From contig JAADJZ010000021.1 of assembly GCA_011032825.1 (NCBI GenBank), forward strand, positions 682,001 to 746,000: a stretch of 64,000 nucleotides of DNA, given 5' to 3'. A model generated the notes under the pieces. It did not search any database. It saw only the letters and a list, made by a program, of their open reading frames with translations, and was not told the DNA's origin. The stretch is from Massariosphaeria phaeospora (taxonomy: Eukaryota > Ascomycota > Dothideomycetes > Pleosporales). Numbering within the stretch: the stretch's first letter is position 1; every line of letters starts with the position of its first letter. Position numbers and translations under genes: made by a program. This document shows positions 11,571 through 22,200 of the stretch, one piece after another.

Positions 11571-13794
11571 AACAGCACCTACACTTTAACGCGTAACAAC
11601 TTAACAGCTATAGCACCTATTAATAATGCGCTTGCAGCAATTAAAGCGCTAAACTTAGAAAAGAAACTTGTGTATTAAAAAATTGCTAATTAATTTAGTA
11701 TCAATTGCTTAACTTTGGCGCGAAGACACAAGGCTGTTTAGGTACTTTAAAAAACTAAAAACTCTAACTAGCAAAAGCTTACTTAACAATAGAAAAAAAA
11801 GCTTGTAAAGTATATAAAAAAGCTTACTACTCGTTATATACCTCTTACAAAAGAGATAATTGCTAATTTTGCATTAGCAGTTGCCTAGAAGCTAGTAAGC
11901 GAAAGCTAGGTTACTTGCTTTATTAACAAGTACTTTATTTATTTTATTTTTTAATACTTAATAGAAATAGACGCTAATTGCTACAACGCTAACTTTTATA
12001 CAAAGTATAAGTTATATTTCAACTTACTACAACGCAAAATTGCTAAGTATAAAGTTAACGCTAAGCATACGTACAATATAAATAAAAAAAGCTTTCTAAT
12101 AAAAGTTACTTTAAGAACAAAGCATGTGTTTAGCCAACGTATGTAGAAAAAAAAAAGTTAAAGTATTACTCTAGAATAGCAATTGTGCTTAGTTAACGCT
12201 TATAGCGTGTGTATATAGCAATAGATTAGCTTTGCTACGCTAGCAAATAAGTAGAAAGTACTTATTATTAAGTATAAGTTAAGTTAGAGTTGCATAGACC
12301 TAAAGTTAAAGTTAAGTTAGAGTAATTAAAGCGTAGGTTAAGGTTAGGTTATAGGTACTACTTTTAGGTTAATAAACTTGTTATAACTAGCTGTTATAAT
12401 TATAAAAAGAAAATATATTAAAATATAAAATTGTAGAAGTTAGTACTAACTCAACTTATACCTACGCTAAAACGTTTTAGCGTAGGTATAAGTTAAGTTA
12501 GCACTAGAGTTTTACGTAAGCTAACTTAACTTTAACTCAACTTATACCTATTTACTACTCTAACTATTTAATTAAGTTAAGTAGAAGAAATTAAGCTAGA
12601 GATACACTTTGTACTTGTTTTCTCGTTACTTTTAAAGTAGATTAATAATAAGCTAAGCCTAGTTTGGCTTTAATAAGTGTTTAATTGCTTTACTAAGTAG
12701 AAAGCTCGAAGAAAGTACCGCTTATTAATTGTTAACGGCTATAGCTTTTATGTAACAATAAACTTTATTAACTACTACAATTAGAACAAGATACTTTTAG
12801 CTATTTTTTTTCTTTATTTAACTTACACACTGCAGTTGCTTAATAAAGTAATATTTAAGCTTTTGTTAACTGCGTACTTAAAAGAGCTTACAATATACTT
12901 TTACAACAGCTAAAAGCTGTTAGTAATTAAGAAAAGCAACTTTTTTTACTTTTTCTAGAAAGCCTAGACAAGCACGTTTACTTAAGAGCTAATACTTAGG
13001 TTCTTTAAAGCAACAGGTATATTACCTCTTTAGCCTAACGTTATTTTTTAACGCTTTGCTAAGAATACTCTTAAAGACTCTAATAGTAGCACAAGCTTTT
13101 CTTTAGTTTACTCTAGCAAGGATTAGCTTAAAATAGAAACTCTGTTACGCAAAGTTGCCAAAGATAAAAGCAGTAAAGAGCTAAAGAAAATCAGCTGCTC
13201 GCTCTACTACATCTCAATTCAAAACTCTTTTTTCTACTACGAGATAGTAGGCCTTAAAGAGGTTCTTAAGATTTAGAAGAAACACAAGAAAAAAAGCAAA
13301 GCTCTTGAGTTTAAGCCTCGCAAGGAGTATTATAGTAGAGCTAAGTTCTACTCTCCTAGTAGGCTAGTAGAGTAGAGAAAGCACGCTCTAATAAGAGAAC
13401 TAAACAACAGAACTAGAGAGCAAAGGAACTAAGAAAAGCAGAGATAGCGAAGCTTAGACACGCTAATAAGCTGTACAATGAGAAAATTGCTTAAGAGAAG
13501 CGTGAGCAGCGCGCGAGGGAGAAGGCGGAGCGTAACTAAGTCAAAGCTAAGAAAGCTGAGGAAGCAGCTGAGCGCAAGGCTTAAAGAGAGCGTAATAAGC
13601 AAGCTTTCGACGCTGAAAAAGCTGTACAATTGCTCTAAAGAGGCAAGCGCAAGGCCTCACAGTCTGCTGCACTAAGAAAAAAGCAAAATCGTAGTGCAGT
13701 GGCTGCGGGGCGTGGTGTTGTTGCTGCAGAGCCTTCTGCTGCACCTCGCACCCACACTACCCGCAGCGGCAGAACAGCAACTCTATATAATTAA
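11571..13794 (+). pseudogene. Transposase of Fot1/pogo element no. 3, broken
   Basis: The plus strand shows the N-terminal region (NNALAAIKALNLEKKLVY), then the first catalytic block as YNINKKSFLIKVTLRTKHVF. It continues to about 12235, where a MITE interrupts it. After the MITE the frame resumes with KYRLLIVNGY (family norm IVDGHG, so Asp to Asn), TYTLQLLNKVIF, a long central region and a basic coiled-coil tail (EKREQRAREKAERN) ending in a TAA at 13792-13794. In-frame TAA codons replace Gln (CAA) at several places in the otherwise well preserved tail. A real start codon is not visible. Non-functional copy of a DDE_1 transposase of about 620 residues. Confidence 0.8.
12236..12562. mobile_element. 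hAT-type MITE inside Fot1/pogo no. 3
   Basis: The left end TACGCTAGCAAATAAGTAGA matches the terminus of the 6-kb hAT elements of the second island. The right end, ...CCTATTTACTACTCTA, is a decayed form of the same terminus inverted. The inside is made of AAGTTAAGTTAGAGT-type subterminal repeats. An 8-bp target duplication is not recognisable here, so the right boundary is approximate. It interrupts the transposase frame of element no. 3. Confidence 0.65.
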
Positions 13795-13938
13795 TTTGTA
13801 TGAGAGAATATCATCGCATAGGTCTTTAGAGCACTCTACCAAAATAAATCGCTATAGTAGCTATTGTATGTGGCTCTACAGCCTCAATTTTGTATGTTGC
13901 TGGAGAGTGATTATCGGGCGTTGCGCGCACGGACACGG

Positions 13939-14272
13939 TAGTTGATAGGGACGGGCTGTACGGCTCGGCGCTCGACCCGCGCGGTACGTTCGCACTCGAA
14001 GGTCCTTTTTCGAGAGAGGCTCCGCGCGCTAGGGAACCATGGAACCATGCAGGACACTAAGGCCAGATAGCTCAGAGTCTTAGACCCCGCAACCTCGCTT
14101 ACCTACAGGAACGCCTGCACTTCCACCGCAGTGCCTGCAGCATGCTAAGTCTTAAATGCACGCAGCAGCTCTAGAATCACATCGGCGGGAGAAGCAGAAT
14201 AGGTATAGTATAGTGGGAACAATACTCGCAATACGAGCTAGTAGTGCGGTGTAGTAATCGCCATGGGCCAGG
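13939..14272. other. Short intergenic spacer upstream of the lactonohydrolase
   Basis: GC-balanced DNA between the transposon end and the TATA box. It contains a small tandem GGAACCAT repeat at about 14034-14047. No coding frame or RNA gene is supported. Confidence 0.5.
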
Positions 14273-14279
14273 TATAAAA
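14273..14279 (+). promoter_or_regulatory. Probable TATA box of the lactonohydrolase gene
   Basis: TATAAAA occurs 73 bp upstream of the ATG at 14352, in otherwise GC-balanced DNA. The distance fits a short 5' leader. Inference from position and motif only. Confidence 0.55.
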
Positions 14280-14351
14280 ACAGGACGCGGCACCGAAGAC
14301 ATACAACGACATCTTCTTCATCCCCGTCTTCGCTGAACAAGTATCGCAACG

Positions 14352-15602
14352 ATGGCGACAAAATCAGCTGTTGTTGGGCTGCTACTACCGTTCTTGACTT
14401 TTGATCTTGCATGGGCGCAACTGGCTTCGCGATGCGCACCCGCGCTTGCGAATGTGGTGTGCGTGGACAAGTTCGCGGCGGTCATGCCTCTGCCCTTTGC
14501 GAGGCCTACTTCTACCCCCGGCGAAGCTCTGAGTGATCTCGACCGCTTCAGTAATACTTCCGTTCCGGATCGATCTTTCGCTCTGGTCCGCGATTCGCCG
14601 TTTGTGGTCTTCAATCAAAAGCTAGGCCTGGACATGCTGGGCCCAGCACCGACGTTCGAAGATGTGTTTACGACGGACCCAGTCGTGCATGAAGCTCCCA
14701 TCTACGTCCCCGAGCTCAATGTCCTCATCGTCTCGCAATTCAGCCCGGACATCCTCGACCAGGTCCTCATCAACCTGACCAACACGCCCCCCACCATGGA
14801 GCCCTTCCGCCCCAACCCGCCCATCTTCGGCGTCAACGGCGGGCGCTTCTCCAACGGCACAATGTACTGGGCCGTAGCAGGCGGCGACGCCGTCGTGAAC
14901 GGCACGCCCATCGTCCAAGCCCCCGGCATCTACGCCATCGACCCCGTGACCCGCGCCTCCAAGCCCATCCTCAACAACTACTTCGGCCAGCGCTTCAACT
15001 CGCCCGACGACCTCGTCATCGACGCGGCCGGCGACATCTTCTTCACCGACCCGCAATACGCCTTCCAGATGAACCTGTCGCAGTTCCCCCCCGTCCTGAA
15101 CCAGCAGACGTACCGCTTCCGGCCGGCCACGGGCGAAGTCAGCCTCATCGAGGGCGAGATCGGGATCCCGAACGGCATCGCGCTTAGCCCAGACGAGAAG
15201 ACCATGTACATCTCCGACACGTCCTCCACCGACTTCTTGAACCATGCGCCCGACGTGGGCTTCTCGTACAAATCTAATGCGCCCAAAGCCGTCTACGCCT
15301 TCGACACGGTCGAGTCCCCGGCCGGGAAGTATCTCCTTAATAAGCGGCCGCTCTGGTTCCCGGGCGAGTTCGGCGCTGACGGCCTGCATGTTTCGGAGGA
15401 TGGGTATATCGTGGGGGCGACGGGGGGGAGCGTCGATATCGTGACGCCGGCCGGCGAGCTGGTGCTTAAGATTCAGGCGAATTATACCGTGATAAATGTG
15501 CAGTTTGCCGGGCCGGATCTGGATGAGTTGTGGTTGTTCGGGGTTGGGAAGATCTCGAGGGCGAAGCTGAATCTGAGGGGCTTGGAGGGTGGTCGGTCGT
15601 AG
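14352..15602 (+). CDS. Secreted SMP-30/gluconolactonase-like lactonohydrolase
   Basis: This is a single-exon gene of 416 residues. Residues 1-22 form a signal peptide (hydrophobic VVGLLLPFLTFDLAWA, likely cut near A22/Q23), so the enzyme is probably exported. The rest fits the six-bladed beta-propeller of the SMP-30/gluconolactonase family, which hydrolyses sugar or aldonate lactones with a bound divalent metal. Candidate metal ligands are Glu114 (HEAPIY), Asn216 (NSPDD) and Asp343 (ADGLHV). FFTDPQYAF, IPNGIALSPDEKT and MYISDT are typical blade motifs. N-glycosylation sequons occur (NLT about 141, NGT about 169, NLS about 241). The layout resembles Fusarium lactonohydrolases active on aldonate lactones or D-pantolactone (family knowledge); the substrate here is unknown. 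A 255-aa frame on the opposite strand is a GC-codon shadow. The gene lies between two transposon islands but shows no RIP damage. Confidence 0.88.
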   Translation: MATKSAVVGLLLPFLTFDLAWAQLASRCAPALANVVCVDKFAAVMPLPFARPTSTPGEALSDLDRFSNTSVPDRSFALVRDSPFVVFNQKLGLDMLGPAPTFEDVFTTDPVVHEAPIYVPELNVLIVSQFSPDILDQVLINLTNTPPTMEPFRPNPPIFGVNGGRFSNGTMYWAVAGGDAVVNGTPIVQAPGIYAIDPVTRASKPILNNYFGQRFNSPDDLVIDAAGDIFFTDPQYAFQMNLSQFPPVLNQQTYRFRPATGEVSLIEGEIGIPNGIALSPDEKTMYISDTSSTDFLNHAPDVGFSYKSNAPKAVYAFDTVESPAGKYLLNKRPLWFPGEFGADGLHVSEDGYIVGATGGSVDIVTPAGELVLKIQANYTVINVQFAGPDLDELWLFGVGKISRAKLNLRGLEGGRS

Positions 15603-16841
15603 TTGCTGTATACGGAGGGCATTGTTTCTTTCTTTCGGGACTGGGCGTCCAAAGTCAGACGAGGAGGTAGAATCATGAAATGCAGAAATGAATGATGAAC
15701 TTGAAGGAAAGATATCTGCATCCCCTGCGCTACACTCTGGTGATGGACGGGCGAGACCAAGCTCATTGCAGCACCTCAGACACTCAAAGACCCTCGAACC
15801 TTTTCTCTGGTAGCGAGGGTAGCCGAACTAGAACCAGGCATTAAACTTGCAGCCCAAACCCAATCCCAGAAGTGCAGCCGAGCTCGACCTGGAAACTTTC
15901 TCTCTCGTACGCCGCAGACAATGCCAATGTACGCATGCTCAATCACGTCGCTACCCCTACCTATGCCAAGACCCCAAGCGAGCGTAATGTGACTAGAGCC
16001 TCTAGTTCCTCGGTTCGCCTTGACGTCTTATGCATCTCAGCCTCCCATCACCACATCATCACACCCCTAGCGGCGAGGATGCTGAAGTTAAAGCGTGTGA
16101 CAGCGGGATAACTGGACGCCATTCACGCCAGGCTCATGTCGGCCGACTTTAAAGCCTCGGTAGCGCAAGGTAGGCGTCCGCAAGTCTCACTCGCTTCCGC
16201 CCCGCCCCCGCCTTGGCACCGCAGGGTCCGTCTCTCGGCATAACGCCTTCCTCATATAAGGTTTGAGCAACTTTCGTTGTCTTCATATTTCCCGATTTCG
16301 CAAGCCTCTCATGACTACGGATAACTGCGAATCTGTTGGAATAGCTGAACGACCGAGGCGAGGTCCAAATGTTAAAACGACAATTCCAGCCGCATGGCCA
16401 GAACGCCAGCAAGTCTCAACATGAGGCCCTACGGCTGCTTCCTTTTGGCTCCGCCTTGCATCGGTTCCTGACTCGCCGCTGCTCCTAACCATGGCTCCCA
16501 TCGCCCCACTTCCAACCAATCAGCCCCACTAACTAGTTCATCACGGCACACTCGGCATGGTCCCCCATCTCCCCCCGCCTTGGTGTTGCAGAGCGCCGCG
16601 GCCTGGCCCGTTTCCGGGGGTGCACCACGACAAAGAGCGCCAAGCGTGGCTTTCCCTCAGCCTGTGTCCACGCCGAACTCAACTCTTCCTACGCTGACTC
16701 TTGATTCGCAGCCACGCGAACCTCCTGGAACTGGGGCCCGGTTCCGCGTTGCGGATCTATGTAGAATATCTACATAGCTACCATGCGTCGCCGTGAGGAC
16801 GGAGCGTCGCGCTCGCGGGTTTTCAGAGGATTGCAACAACT
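15603..16841. other. Intergenic region, no gene seen
   Basis: This is the 1.2 kb between the lactonohydrolase stop and the start of the PTH11-like gene. The short frames on either strand lack codon bias or recognisable motifs. It should contain the terminator of the first gene and the promoter of the second. I see no transposon ends or tRNA. Confidence 0.55.
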
Positions 16842-18211
16842 ATGTCTTCCAGGCCGTTTCGTGCGTACGTTTGTCTGGTGATTACGTTCACTGCTGCATT
16901 TCTGGCGTTGGCCTTTCGGCTTTTGGCCCGGCGGCTCACGAAACTGCCCCTTTGGTGGGATGATTATCTCGCGATTTTGGCATTTGTAGGCCCCATCAGC
17001 AACCCCGTACCCATAACGCTAAAACTGACTGCGTGCGTAGTTATGGGCCGTCTCCTTTTCTGGTGTTGACCTATGGCGTAAGCATCTCGCAGGCGCCCCG
17101 TCCATTCCCCCAAGCTCACGCCCCTCTAGTCCTCCAAATCGGCATGGGCAAGAAGCTCGCCGACATCCCCATCGAAGCCGAAGTCGTGCTCCAAAAAGGC
17201 CGCATGATCTTCTTCTGGGCCCAAATCACCTACTCGTACTCCCTGGGCTTTGCCAAACTCGCCATCCTCGCCTTCTACTGGCGCATCTTCAGCACCTCGA
17301 ACATCAAGCTGCCCATCAAAGTGCTTAGCGCCGCCACCGTCATCTGGCTGATCATCCGGACCTTCATGACCATCTTCCACTGCATCCCGGTGCAAGGCTT
17401 CTGGGACAAGACCATCGGCGCGACGTGCACCATCGATGACGGCGAGTACTTCATGGGCACCATCATCACGCACATGTTCCTCGACGTGCTCATCCTGGCG
17501 CTGCCCGTCATGCAGATCCGGCCGCTGAAGCTGCCGGCGGCGCAGAAAATGGCCGTGCTCGCCATGTTCATGTTCGGCATCTTCGTGTGCATCATGTCCA
17601 TCGTCATCGTCGTTTACGCCTCGCAGCTCGACTCGAGCTCGCCCGAGATGCTGTGGGAATGGTCCCCGGACATGATGTGGTCCGTCGCCGAAGTCAACCT
17701 CACCATCGTATCCGGTACGTGCTCGTCCGGCCCCACTCCCTCCCCATTCCACCACTGCTCGTTGCCAATGCTAACACCGTTCTCCCTCCCAGCCTGCCTC
17801 CCCACCCTCCGCCCCATCTACCTCTTCCTCCGCTACCGCAACCCCCTCTCCAGCGGCAGCGGCTCCTTCCCGCGCACCTATCACCGGCACTCCGCCCCGG
17901 GCTCCAAATCCCACCAAACGCCCCTGGGCTCCTCTGCCCTTACCGCCCACAACAAAAACATCGAGTCCGACTCGACGTACCAGCTCGCGACGCTGGGCCA
18001 GCGCGACGGCTCCATCGGCAGCGACAGCATCGCCGACTGCTACGACGGCAACGGCCACTCATCGCAGAACGGACATAGCGCCGTTATTACGGGTAAGGAG
18101 CTCGCGGCGAGCGATTCGGATTCCGAGGCGGTGGCAGGGTTGGGGTGGGGAGGGAAGGGTGGCATTTTGGTGACGAATGAGGTCGGCGTGAAGTCTTCGA
18201 GGGCGCGGTAA
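16842..18211 (+). CDS. PTH11-like / rhodopsin-domain seven-helix membrane protein
   Basis: The model has four exons: 16842-16985, 17041-17077, 17130-17714 and 17793-18211. Introns of 55, 52 and 78 nt are in consistent phase, giving 394 residues. The third intron is a multiple of three without a stop, so a naive frame reads through it. The protein shows a run of hydrophobic helices: YVCLVITFTAAFLALAFRLL at the N-terminus, then WWDDYLAI, the GMGKKLADIP loop, FAKLAILAFYWRIF, VIWLIIRTFM, a Cys-bearing CIPVQGFWD loop, TIITHMFLDVLILALPV and MFMFGIFVCIMSIVIVVY. The WWDDY, GxGKH-like and LALPVxxI features match the fungal rhodopsin-domain (PTH11-type) integral membrane family. The cytoplasmic tail of about 130 residues is Ser/Gly/Asp-rich and may be disordered. 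Some members sense surface or host cues during infection; that role is not shown here. Exon 2 (37 nt) is the least certain part. Confidence 0.82.
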
Positions 18212-18353
18212 CTAGGATTAGGGAATGTGTGGGACGTAGTGGAGCTGTGGAGAACAGGCATCTATTCTTTTCAAACAGTTATTGCCTAGCTGTAGCTCAA
18301 CCACGCGAGGCGCGTTCTATCTTCCATTATACAATTTTACTATTAACGTTATA

Positions 18354-18786
18354 ACGTACCTCATAGGTTCGCCGGACACACAGGTTCGCCGGACACCTGT
18401 TTTTACTAAAGAAAATTAATAATCTAAGGCTTAATAACTCTAGATCTACTTTATAGAATTTTTTAAAAATTTAATATGTTATTTCTGTATACATTAACTT
18501 TTTAATACTAATATTACTAAGCTCTACCTAGTCTAATTCTAGAAATACAAAAAATACGCTAAAATAATTTCTATAATTTAGGCTTTCTTTAATAGCTTTT
18601 TAAATACTAAGGCTAGAGCTTAGTAACTTTAGGATCTTAAAGTTTATATAGATGCAGCTTAGTAGTAAAATTTTTAGAGAATTCTATAAAGTAGATCTAG
18701 AGTTATTAAGCCTTAGATTATTAATTTTCTTTAGTAAAAACAAGTGTTCGGCGAACCTGTGTGTTCGGCGAACTTATAAAGTACGT
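18354..18786. mobile_element. 433-bp MITE, copy 1
   Basis: TA-flanked (18352-18353 and 18787-18788) with TIRs of about 118 bp that start ACGTAC. Each TIR carries GGTTCGCCGGACAC-type units in tandem just inside the end, then a conserved CTTAATAACTCTAGATCTAC block. No coding frame. It marks the sharp edge of TE island 2, about 140 bp after the PTH11-like stop codon. Confidence 0.9.
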
Positions 18787-18798
18787 TAAAGTACGTTA

Positions 18799-19222
18799 AC
18801 GTACTTTACGAGTTCGCAAGCTACACGAGTTCGCGAGCTACTTAATTTTACTAAAGAAAATCAATAATCTAGAGCTTAATAACTCTACAACTGCTTAATA
18901 GAATTCTCTAAAAATCAAATATGCTATTTCTGTATATATAAGCTTTATGTAACTAAGATTACTAAGCTATAGCGTTAGTACTTAGAAAGTTATTTAAGAA
19001 AAGTTAAAAACGTTCGTGCGTTTTTAGCTATCTACTTTTCTAGACTAGCTAGAGCTTAGTAATTTTAGTTACAGAAAGCTTATATATATAGAAATAGCAT
19101 ATTTGATTTTTAGAGAATTCTATTAAGCAGTTGTAGAGTTATTAAGCTTTAGATTATTAATTTTCTTTAGTAAAATTAAGTAGCTCGCGAACTCGTGTAG
19201 CTCGCGAACTCGTAAAATACGT
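18799..19222. mobile_element. 424-bp MITE, related subfamily
   Basis: Same architecture as the 433-bp MITEs (TA flanks at 18797-18798 and 19223-19224, ACGTAC or ACGTAT ends, long TIRs). The doubled subterminal unit is different: GAGTTCGCAAGCTACAC followed by GAGTTCGCGAGCTAC. The inner TIR block AATAATCT...CTTAATAACTCTA is shared with the 433-bp family. Only 10 bases separate its TA from that of copy 1. Confidence 0.86.
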
Positions 19223-19224
19223 TA

Positions 19225-22200
19225 CAAAATAAACTTTATTTAGTTCAAAACTAATAAAACCGCGAACGCTTTGCACTAGAACTTTTTTAACTTAGCTCAA
19301 AGCGCTTTAAACATAGCGCGAAAAATTAAAAAAGTAGTTAACTTCGCTTAAGCAGCGATATAGTAAGCTATTTTAGTTAAGTAGTTTACTACAACGAGAA
19401 TAAAGTTGTATACCTACTTTATATACTTTAATAGTAAAAGTTTTGTAATAAAGTTTATTGTAACATTATACTACGAGCTGTTAGAAGCTAGCAAAAGTAT
19501 AAAAAGTTCGTAGAAGCTGTATTTAGCTGCTACTAATTTGCAATACTTTAGACAGTGTTGTAGTACTTCTTAACGTTTTTTTTATGCTTTTTTACTCGTT
19601 TTAGCGTTTAACTTTCTTTAAAGTTTTCTTAACGCCAAAGTAACTAGCTATCGAGCTGTTATAACATTTTTAAAAAGCTTTTGATTTTATTTTCGTTGTA
19701 ACGAAGTAGATTTTATTTAACTACTTTGTTACAGCTAGTTTTAATTTATTCTAGGCTACTATAAGCTCTACTAGTTTAAACTCGTTTTTTAAGTTAAAGT
19801 TTAAGTTTAAGTCTAAAGAGTTTGCAAAATTGCTTACTAAATCTCTTAAAAGAACTTTATTCTCTAAGAGCCTAAGCTAAAGTGCTTAAGTTAGTTCTTT
19901 TTTAATGTGCATTTTTAAGTCTAAAGCTTTTATTTTCTTTAAAAAAGTTATTAAGCTTAGTTTTTTTGCAAGTTAGCTAGCTGATTTTGTAATTGCTGCT
20001 ACTAAAGTAGGTTTACTATAGAAACTACGAGTTATTAAAGCTCGTAATAAATCTACGTAGATTTTATTGCTTTTTTGCGCAAAAGCATAAGCTTCTTTTA
20101 TATAGTCTAGTCGTTAGAAAAAGCTATTAGCTAGATTTGTTTTTTTAGGTTGATAAATTATAACAAAGTTGTACTTTGTTAACTTTTTGTAAGCGCGAAC
20201 TTGATAATAATTTAGAGTTTTTGTTTTTATAAACTATTGTAGATTATTGTAGTTTGTATAGAAATTAAACGAGATACTTAAAAAAAAATAGCAAAAGTGT
20301 AACAAACTTTTGTTAACGTACCTTATAAGTTCGCCGGACACACAGGTTCGCCGAACACTTGTTTTTACTAAAGAAAATCAATAATCTAAGGCTTAATAAC
20401 TCTAGATCTACTTAATAGAATTTTCTAAAAATTTAATATGTTATTTCTGTATACATTAACTTTTTAATCCTAATATTACTAAGCTCTACCTAGTCTAATT
20501 CTAGAGATACAAAAAATACGCTAAAATAATCCCTGTAATTTAGGCTTTCTTTAATAGCTTTTTAAATACTAAGGCTAGAGCTTAGTAACTTTAGGGTCTT
20601 AAAGTTTATATAGATGCAGCTTAGTAGTGAAATTTTTAAAGAATTCTATAAAGTAGATCTAGAGTTATTAAGCTTTAGATTATTGATTTTCCTTAGTAAA
20701 AACAGGTGTTCGGCGAACCTATGTGTTCGGCGAACTTATAAAGTACGTTAATTGCTAACAGCTTTTTATTATAAGTATTGTAATTGTACTTCGCTTTGTT
20801 TATTTTCTGCAAGAAAAAACCAATTAAGCGCTAATAAGCACTTTTTTCGCTGTTTTTACCGTTAGAAACTTTTTGGCTTAGAATTCTACTAATAGCGCTT
20901 TTAGAAACGTTAGTTTTGAGCTTTGTAAGCTATTTTGCTTTATAATAAGCTAGAATAAAGATATTAAAAAAAGCACTTTTGAGTTTTCTAAACGCTTTCT
21001 TATCTTTAGTTTCAAAGTTAATTTGCTAGCTTTTTTTTTTTCTTTGAGCATGCTTGCTTTAAGCTGCTTCTAGCTTTTTCTAGATTAGTTTAGTTAATAG
21101 TAGAGCAAGCTTAAAAAACTTAGTAACAAAGTGCTAATAATAGTTTATAAAGCTTATAAATACTCGAATATCTTAAACTATATTTAGCATTAGCTACTTC
21201 TAGATCGTTCTAATTCGTTTTAAGTTAATTTTAATTTTTTCTAAGTATACAATGTAACTTAGGTACTTCGTTTACTATGTGTGCTACTCGCATTTGCTAA
21301 GCTTTAAGTATAGCTTTGCTTTACGCAAACGTTAAAAAACTTTTTTAACCTAGCTTACATAGGCTTCTTTTGTATTAAAAAACACTAGAATATTGTTAAA
21401 GTACACAATGCAAGTTACGTTAACTAACTTAGCAAGAACTTAGTTAATGTAGGCTTAAAATGCTGTAAGAGCATTCGTAAAACCAAATAGCATAACAAAG
21501 TACTTAAAATAACTATATCGAGTTCTAAAAGCTGTTTTCTATTTGTTTTTTTTTTAATCTAGATTTTGTAATAAGCTTTACGAATGTTAAGCTTAGTATA
21601 GACTTTTGCCTTAGCTAACTTCTTTAAGAACTTTGCAATAAAAAGCAAAGAATAACAATTTTTAATTGTAATTTTGTTAAAGCTTCGATAGTTAACGCAA
21701 AGTTTTAAAGTGCTGTTTTTTTTCTTCGCAAAAAGAATTAGCGCACTAGCTAAAAACTTTAAGCGCTTTATTTATTTTTTATTAAAGTACTTGTTTACGT
21801 ATTTGCAAAGATACTTTAATTTCGCTATTAACATATTGTAAAAAGGTTAATGCAAAGAAGTTGTACTAGGCTAAAGTTTAATTGCGAAATTCTACTCTTT
21901 ATAAGACGCTATTACTAACGAGCTATTAAAGCTCGCTACGTTTTAGTACTTTTAATATTTAAGTTGCAAACTAGAGCTTTGCTTTTTTTAGTTGCTTGCT
22001 TTAAAAAGTGTACTAATCGAATAGACATAAAGCTTTGTATTAAGACTATTTAAAGTTTAAGCAAACTTTGCTACGTTTTTTATAGCTACTTTAGCATAGT
22101 TTAGTTTATTTAGGTTTTTTATGCTTCTAAAGAGCATGCGGCAACGCGAATAGTTCAACTTCGGCTAAAACTAATCTATTCAAGAAAGTTTAAGATACAT

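Larger units (their letters stand above)
11522..13938 (+). mobile_element. Fot1/pogo DNA transposon no. 3, partly RIP-degraded
   Basis: TIRs start CCGTGTTCGTGCGCGCAACG at 11522 and, inward from 13938, CCGTGTCCGTGCGCGCAACG. TA lies at 11520-11521 and 13939-13940. The element is 2,417 bp, or about 2.09 kb without the hAT-type MITE at 12236-12562. Its right third (13.4-13.9 kb) is visibly less AT-rich than the rest, so RIP was uneven or the element is younger than its neighbours. It ends about 410 bp upstream of the lactonohydrolase start codon. Confidence 0.83.

Noticed and set aside
12563..12570. 8-bp duplication for the MITE at 12236
   Set aside because: ACTATTTA does not match AGCTTTGC on the left; the right boundary or the duplication has decayed.
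14058..14110. tRNA-like string beginning GGCCAGATAGCTCAG
   Set aside because: Resembles a tRNA D-arm start, but no anticodon stem, TPsiC arm or acceptor pairing could be built.
14622..15389. 255-codon open frame antisense to the lactonohydrolase
   Set aside because: Val, Asp and Gly-rich shadow of a real gene with clear family motifs.
17126..17755. 209-codon open frame antisense to the PTH11-like gene
   Set aside because: Asp, Glu and His-rich shadow frame of membrane helices; no independent support.
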